Positions 7,831 through 11,453 of a stretch of 11,453 nucleotides of DNA are shown piece after piece. A program made the position numbers and the translations under genes. The notes under the pieces were generated by a model that worked only from the letters and a program-made list of their open reading frames with translations, was not told the origin of the DNA and searched no databases. The DNA is from Euperipatoides rowelli (Eukaryota > Onychophora > Udeonychophora > Euonychophora > Peripatopsidae), in NCBI GenBank assembly GCA_003024985.2, contig PXIH01S0003237.1; one strand, 5' to 3'. Positions within the stretch are counted from its first letter, which is position 1. Every line of letters starts with the position of its first letter.

Positions 7831-8769
7831 AGCTAGAATGAAATGAGTGAGACATTTGTGCTTGAGACATGTTTATCAGAAAGAAATGTGTACACAACTC
7901 ATTTTTTTTTTAATTATTCCAGTTATACTGTGTAGATACTTTTTACAATCTAGCTATATTTCATATTTAATGTTTAAAACTTAATAAAATTACAGATTGT
8001 TTATAAAGAGAGATTTGGTCATTAAATGTTTTTTTTTTATACAACTTAAAAGTGTGTTTAAGTTTTGAGGATTTCTGCTCTTAAATAACAAAGAGAGAGA
8101 GTTCTCTATTGACAGATGATTGTAGACATGTTTTTTTTCTTAGCTTTTTCTACAGTTGATGAAGATCCTACTTACTTAGTCAAATAAATGGTTTGAGATA
8201 CGTAACTAACTTTTCAAGCTTAGATAATGAGATGTCTGGGCCATTGTTTAGATTTAGGCAGATCTTCAAAAGAGTTATGGTTGGAGAAGGCAGCTATAAT
8301 TAAATATTGTTACGTACAGTATATGGATATTGTGTTTCTTTCTTTCTGACAATGGACTTCAAAGAACACAATGTGAAAATCTGGCTTGCCTAGGCTTTTC
8401 AAACCATTTTTTTTTTTTTCAAAATAAAACTGACAATTGCTTGCTTCAAAAATCAATTTTATAATTTTCTTATTTAAGTTAACTTATAGCTGAATATGCA
8501 ATCAAAAAGAATATGTGCAGTTTTCATTCATCATGGAGATATCTTTTATTTAAATAAGCATTACTATTATATACAGTAGTGTTTTTTTTTAATTTAAAAT
8601 TAGATTTAATATATTCTTAGATTGAATACAGAAATGAAAAGTTGCTTCAGAAATACAGTAAATTTAATAATTTCATTCAAAAGTGTTTTGTTTTTTAAAA
8701 CCCACAGGTTTTTCCCATTATATATACTATTTACAAATTGAATAAACATTGAAAAAAAAAAAAGTCTTA
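7831..8769. other. AT-rich stretch, no confident gene
   Basis: Mostly homopolymer-laden AT-rich DNA with a (GA)5-like run at 8091-8101. The exception is 8156-8293, slightly GC-richer and splice-site-like on both strands. On the plus strand a TTTTTCTACAG acceptor at 8145-8155 precedes a short frame DEDPTYLVK ending in TAA at 8185-8187 that overlaps AATAAA. On the minus strand 8293-8180 is open for 37 codons after a TTATAG acceptor. Neither is long enough to call. Confidence 0.3.
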
Positions 8770-8890
8770 TACAATGTCTAATCCGAGGGATATCCCCGGT
8801 TTCGAATCAGCGATCAGCTTGGTCGCCGACTCAGTGATTTACTGACTCAAATAATCCTGCAGGGCTATTCTCAAGATATTATTGTGTACC
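8770..8890 (-). other. GC-elevated patch with a B-box-like motif
   Basis: On the minus strand GATTCGAAACC (8808-8798) matches the Pol III internal B box GGTTCGANTCC at all but two fixed positions. About 35 bp beyond it comes a long T run in transcript sense (8762-8749), which could end Pol III transcription. No convincing A box or cloverleaf was found upstream, so a tRNA-derived SINE fragment is only a possibility. A GGGATATCCCC near-palindrome lies at 8788-8798. Confidence 0.2.
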
Positions 8891-8945
8891 TTATATTAAA
8901 TTGCCGTAGACTTATGACCAAATATGTATTCAATGGGTGACTCAT

Positions 8946-9090
8946 TTACTGGTAGCCGATATGATTTGTCAGAGTAACCAGTATCTGATCCTGAAAACGT
9001 TCAGTTTCAAGCGCAAGTGTAATCTCAACTTTATAACATGTTTGGAGTGCCCCAATTATGATCCTACCCTTATTGTTATCGTCCCTTAAT
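8946..9090 (-). other. Coding-like fragment, unidentified
   Basis: The minus-strand frame that ends with TAA at 8946-8948 has, over its last ~46 codons, a balanced residue mix (ALQTCYKVEITLALETERF is part of it) and GC clearly above the surroundings. The upstream part of the same open frame to 9185 is AT-rich and reads like chance sequence. It might be a terminal exon, a decayed transposon gene, or noise. It lies next to the B-box-like patch and contains the inverted match to the 7650 transposon end, so a repeat origin is at least as likely. No domain is recognised. Confidence 0.2.
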
Positions 9091-10140
9091 AGTTTTAGTT
9101 TTTTTAAAAAAAAATTATATGCCTTTGAAATTGTTACATTTACAGTATGTTCATAAATCAAAAACCATTTACAGTATATCTGCACAAATTTTATATTTTC
9201 TAAGTTCAGGTATTTTTTTTTTTTTTTAACTTTTTACTGAACAAAATCGTTTTTAGGCCTACAATATACAGTATACTGTATATTTTTTATTTTTCTCTTC
9301 AAGGATTAAAGATTAATAAATAAATTTAAGACATCCTTTGAGTTCTGGAAAGAGAAAATAAATAGATACTGTATTTTAAAGTGCAGAAATTCAACGAAAA
9401 AAATAAAAAATAATAGAATATATTTTGAAAAAAAAAAAAATCGCAAATGACTTATAAATAAATTGTATGTACAGAATTTATCAATGAACAAACAACATGC
9501 CCTGACACTAAAATATACATAGTAATAATAATAAAATATTTTAAAAGTGACAAATAAAAATATATAACTTTATCTTAAAACATTGTATAGATGGGCATTC
9601 TTTTTTTTTAGATGAAATTAACGATTGTAATTTAAAGTTGGGAGGCATCTATTACATGAACACTATTCTCTTGGCAATACTAGATGAAGAAAATCGATCG
9701 TGCAGAGATAATGATGTCTAAAAAAAAAAAAAAGAAAAAAAAATCATCATTAGGCTACTGCAAGCTAAAACATACTGTATATAATTTAGTTTTCTAGCCA
9801 GAAAGACATTTGAGCATAATGCAACACTTGAATTAACTGGACATATTTGTTAGTATATATAAAAAAATGATTGCACATTTGTACTTATTACATGAAAAGC
9901 ATTAATTATAGAAATGATCATTTATCAACAAAAAAAATGTGAGTAGTGTGCTTACTAAAGTTTCCATTGAACATGGTACCAATGCAATGTGGTGTGAAAC
10001 AATGCAAAATTTATAATTTTACAAAATATCTTTAATTAAATCTTGGCTCTAACAGTCAAAGTATAAAAACTACTAACACTTAATTTTCAAAGCTAAAAAT
10101 TTGATGAAAAAAGGTTAAAAAATTAAAAATTTGAATTTCT
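9091..10140. other. AT-rich stretch without a gene
   Basis: No supported gene. The minus-strand frame at 9306-9491 is a Phe/Ile/Leu-rich artefact of A/T runs. Notable are the palindrome at 9263-9284, an ATA triplet run near 9520-9535, and A13/A8 runs at 9721-9743. Confidence 0.5.
9263..9284. repeat. Perfect 22-bp palindrome
   Basis: Two TACAGTA/TACTGTA heptamers meet head to head, giving a perfect 22-bp palindrome centred between 9273 and 9274, with core ATATACAGTATACTGTATAT. Such sites can extrude as cruciforms or serve as dimeric binding sites. Here it may simply be a local product of the heptamer's abundance. Confidence 0.9.
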
Positions 10141-10249
10141 CTCATAACTTTTGACAAAGATATATGCATGTCAATGAGTGCTGTGGGCTTTTAAATACAT
10201 AAGACATGGTCTATCTGTGTAATATTGAATGCCTGGATTGGTGTTCTCT

Positions 10250-10508
10250 ATACAATTCTCAGCAGTTTGTACTATCTGTACCAAGTTTGGCATTCTAACT
10301 CTCTAAGACCCAGCAGGTAACATAGGCTATCGTTAAATTGGTGTACCCTAACCCCTGACCCTAAGGACCACCCCCTACACAATATTTCTAAACTATTGGG
10401 CCAATCGGGGCCAAATTTGGCTTACTTTAGCCTTTAGGACCCAGCGGAGAATTTAAACCGGGTCACCCCACCCCGACTATGCACCACCCACCAACCCCAA
10501 GGGCCTTT
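10250..10508. repeat. Two-unit ~130-bp direct repeat
   Basis: Unit 1 (about 10250-10378) and unit 2 (about 10380-10508) share, at a constant 130-131 bp offset, CCAARTTTGG (10281 and 10411), a stretch ending GACCCAGCRG (10307 and 10438), then a C-rich part with CACC/CCCC motifs. The region is far GC-richer than its surroundings. It looks like a fragment of a satellite or of an interspersed repeat built from such units. No frame is shared between units. A weaker similarity at 10200-10250 may be a third, eroded unit. Confidence 0.65.
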
Positions 10509-10701
10509 CTGCTAGTATCTAATAAAATTTAAGTCAATCTAGTGTGTCATAGAAATTAAAATCTAAAAAAAAAAAAACTTAACAAATTATCATTAACTTG
10601 ATGTTGAAAATATGTCCTAAAAGTTTCTGTTACTGTAAAATTGGATCGGTGAAAAAAAAAAAAAGATTTTTAATCTTTAAACCAGTTTTTTTTTTTTCAG
10701 T

Positions 10702-10848
10702 TCACATATCTTCAAGCCAAAAGAGGGAATTGTAATAACCTGCTTCCAAGAGCATGCTTCCTCAACAAGTGTTTATGTCCAAACAAATGAAATTTTGAAA
10801 CTTCACAAAGATTTTGTGGTCTGTTTTGATTGTGGCTTCTCTTCATGA
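10702..10848 (+). other. Candidate exon-like open frame, plus strand
   Basis: A strong acceptor-like T12-CAG (10686-10700) is followed by a frame open for 48 codons to TGA at 10846-10848. It has mixed composition and a VCFDCGF motif near its end, reminiscent of a zinc-binding CxxC, though one such pair proves nothing. The minus strand is also open from ATG at 10846 to 10712 (44 codons, His-rich). Both strands being open lowers the weight of either. I recognise no family. Confidence 0.2.
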
Positions 10849-10849
10849 C

Positions 10850-10900
10850 TTATGAAATTGGGTCATCAGGTTTTAATGCCTCGCATCTCATCACATCAAA
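10850..10900 (-). CDS. Possible terminal exon piece after the 63-bp exon
   Basis: If the 63-bp exon at 10956-11018 is spliced to the acceptor ACACAG at 10906-10901, the intron is 55 bp with GT and AG ends. The phase-0 frame then continues as FDVMRCEALKPDDPIS and stops at TAA (10850-10852). The residue mix is protein-like, but the acceptor has a weak pyrimidine tract. Reading through without splicing gives a stop within 13 codons. A longer intron to an exon beyond the window is an equally simple alternative. Confidence 0.2.
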   Translation of the reverse strand, partial: FDVMRCEALKPDDPIS

Positions 10901-10955
10901 CTGTGTCATATGGAAACTAGCCTTTATGATTATTAATATTAGACATACAACATAC

Positions 10956-11018
10956 CTGGCCTAGTGATGTGTTGCTGTCAGAATCAAAATCAATATTCCG
11001 TTCATTGACTTTATTAAC
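10956..11018 (-). CDS. Candidate 63-bp internal exon of an unidentified gene
   Basis: On the minus strand a good acceptor (ATTCTCTTACAG) is followed by exactly 21 codons and a near-consensus donor (CAG|GTATGT). Only one of three frames is open, and it is phase 0 at both ends. The other two hit stops. The residues are hydrophilic and acidic: VNKVNERNIDFDSDS followed by NTSLGQ. The composition differs from the AT-rich introns on either side. Length divisible by three with symmetric phase would allow skipping without frameshift. The host gene is not recognisable from 21 residues. If real, much of the window to its left would be intron or 3' flank of a minus-strand gene, and upstream exons lie beyond 11453. 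Confidence 0.4.
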
Positions 11019-11356
11019 CTGTAAGAGAATTATAAGTCATGAAATATAAAAATGCTTTCAAAAGTTAAACTTTTATGTCTAATCTAACTAGATTTTTGAA
11101 TTAAAACTGTAATGATTTCACTTATTAATATGTCTATTTCAGAAAACATTTTCTAAAACAAAATATGTGCAAACTGATATCAGTAGATTAATTTTGATTC
11201 AATAACAATGAATTTAGTATCTTAAAGGTCACACAAAATGGATTTCTTTTTTATGATTTCATTTTAAAGAAAATTATTAAAAAAAAAAAACTTGTGAAAT
11301 TCAAAAAAAAAAAAAAGTTATTTAAAAATGAAATTTAATATTTCTACATACAGTAG
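11019..11356. other. AT-rich, presumed intron or spacer
   Basis: No gene is seen. Immediately upstream (minus sense) of the candidate exon it supplies the pyrimidine-rich acceptor. It contains A10-A14 runs at 11280-11315. Confidence 0.4.
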
Positions 11357-11364
11357 GTCAGAGG
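11357..11364. repeat. Predicted left target-site duplication of the second hAT element
   Basis: GTCAGAGG precedes the CAGTG terminus at 11365. If the element is hAT, the same octamer should occur after its right end outside the window. Confidence 0.45.
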
Positions 11365-11453
11365 CAGTGTTGGGGAGTACTTGAGTAAAAGGAACGAGTT
11401 ACTGTAATTAATTACTTTTTTCAGTAACGGTACAAGTAACTAGTTACTTTTAA
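11365..11453. mobile_element. Left end of a hAT-like element, cut by the window edge
   Basis: The terminus CAGTGTTGGGGAGTACTTG is the CAGTGTTGGGGAGTA end known from hAT elements widespread in fish and invertebrates. Subterminal TAAC/GTTAC motifs follow, including perfect palindromes GTAATTAATTAC (11404-11415) and AAGTAACTAGTTACTT (11434-11449), typical of transposase-binding subterminal repeats. The element runs off the right edge, so whether it carries a transposase is unknown. It differs in its ends from the element at 6683-7336 and belongs to another hAT family. Confidence 0.75.

Noticed and set aside
8749-8808. Functional tRNA gene
   Set aside because: Only a B-box-like motif and T-run are present. 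No A box, anticodon arm or cloverleaf pairing could be found.
9306-9491. 61-codon minus-strand ORF
   Set aside because: Almost entirely Phe, Ile, Leu, Ser and Lys from A/T homopolymers, with no coding signature.
1-11453. CRISPR array, prokaryotic operon, rRNA or viral genome
   Set aside because: No regular spacer-repeat pattern, no ribosome-binding sites with coding frames, no rRNA motifs and no viral gene layout. Repeat types and splice signals are eukaryotic.

Overview
The window looks like animal nuclear DNA: very AT-rich and dense in long A/T homopolymers, with CpG confined to a few short patches. It carries decayed LINE and hAT-type repeats. No organellar, bacterial or viral gene layout is visible. 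It reads as intergenic or deep intronic sequence from a repeat-rich metazoan, perhaps an aquatic invertebrate or a fish. I cannot fix the taxon from sequence alone. None of the longer ATG-initiated open frames looks like a real gene. The best evidence for host coding sequence is one 63-bp candidate exon on the minus strand near the right end.

Layout, left to right. Positions 1-330 are GC-richer, with an unidentified ATG-less open frame. From about 667 to 1640 lies a 5'-truncated, mutated non-LTR retrotransposon on the minus strand, with recognisable reverse transcriptase motifs and C-terminal tail. Positions 1660-2945 and 3462-4580 are two diverged, collinear copies of one ~1.1-1.3 kb unit. 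The first copy holds a long hairpin. After a featureless AT-rich stretch, 6026-7396 is a nested structure. An older direct duplication is present there, and one copy carries an intact-ended 654-bp non-autonomous hAT transposon at 6683-7336 with perfect 8-bp target-site duplications. The other copy keeps only the hAT right end, its 3' flank, and a displaced piece of hAT interior. Positions 7642-7830 form a CpG-rich transposon-end-like patch. Positions 8770-9090 are another GC-elevated patch with tRNA-like and coding-like hints. Positions 10250-10508 hold a two-unit ~130-bp direct repeat. Positions 10700-11018 contain the candidate exons. The window closes inside the left end of a second hAT-like element starting at 11365.

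The genes do not form a system. The window records several rounds of transposition and local duplication. A diffuse signal also runs across it: the 7-mer TACTGTA/TACAGTA occurs at least 27 times by hand count, always to the right of position 1600. All family assignments rest on motif reading. No homology search was possible.
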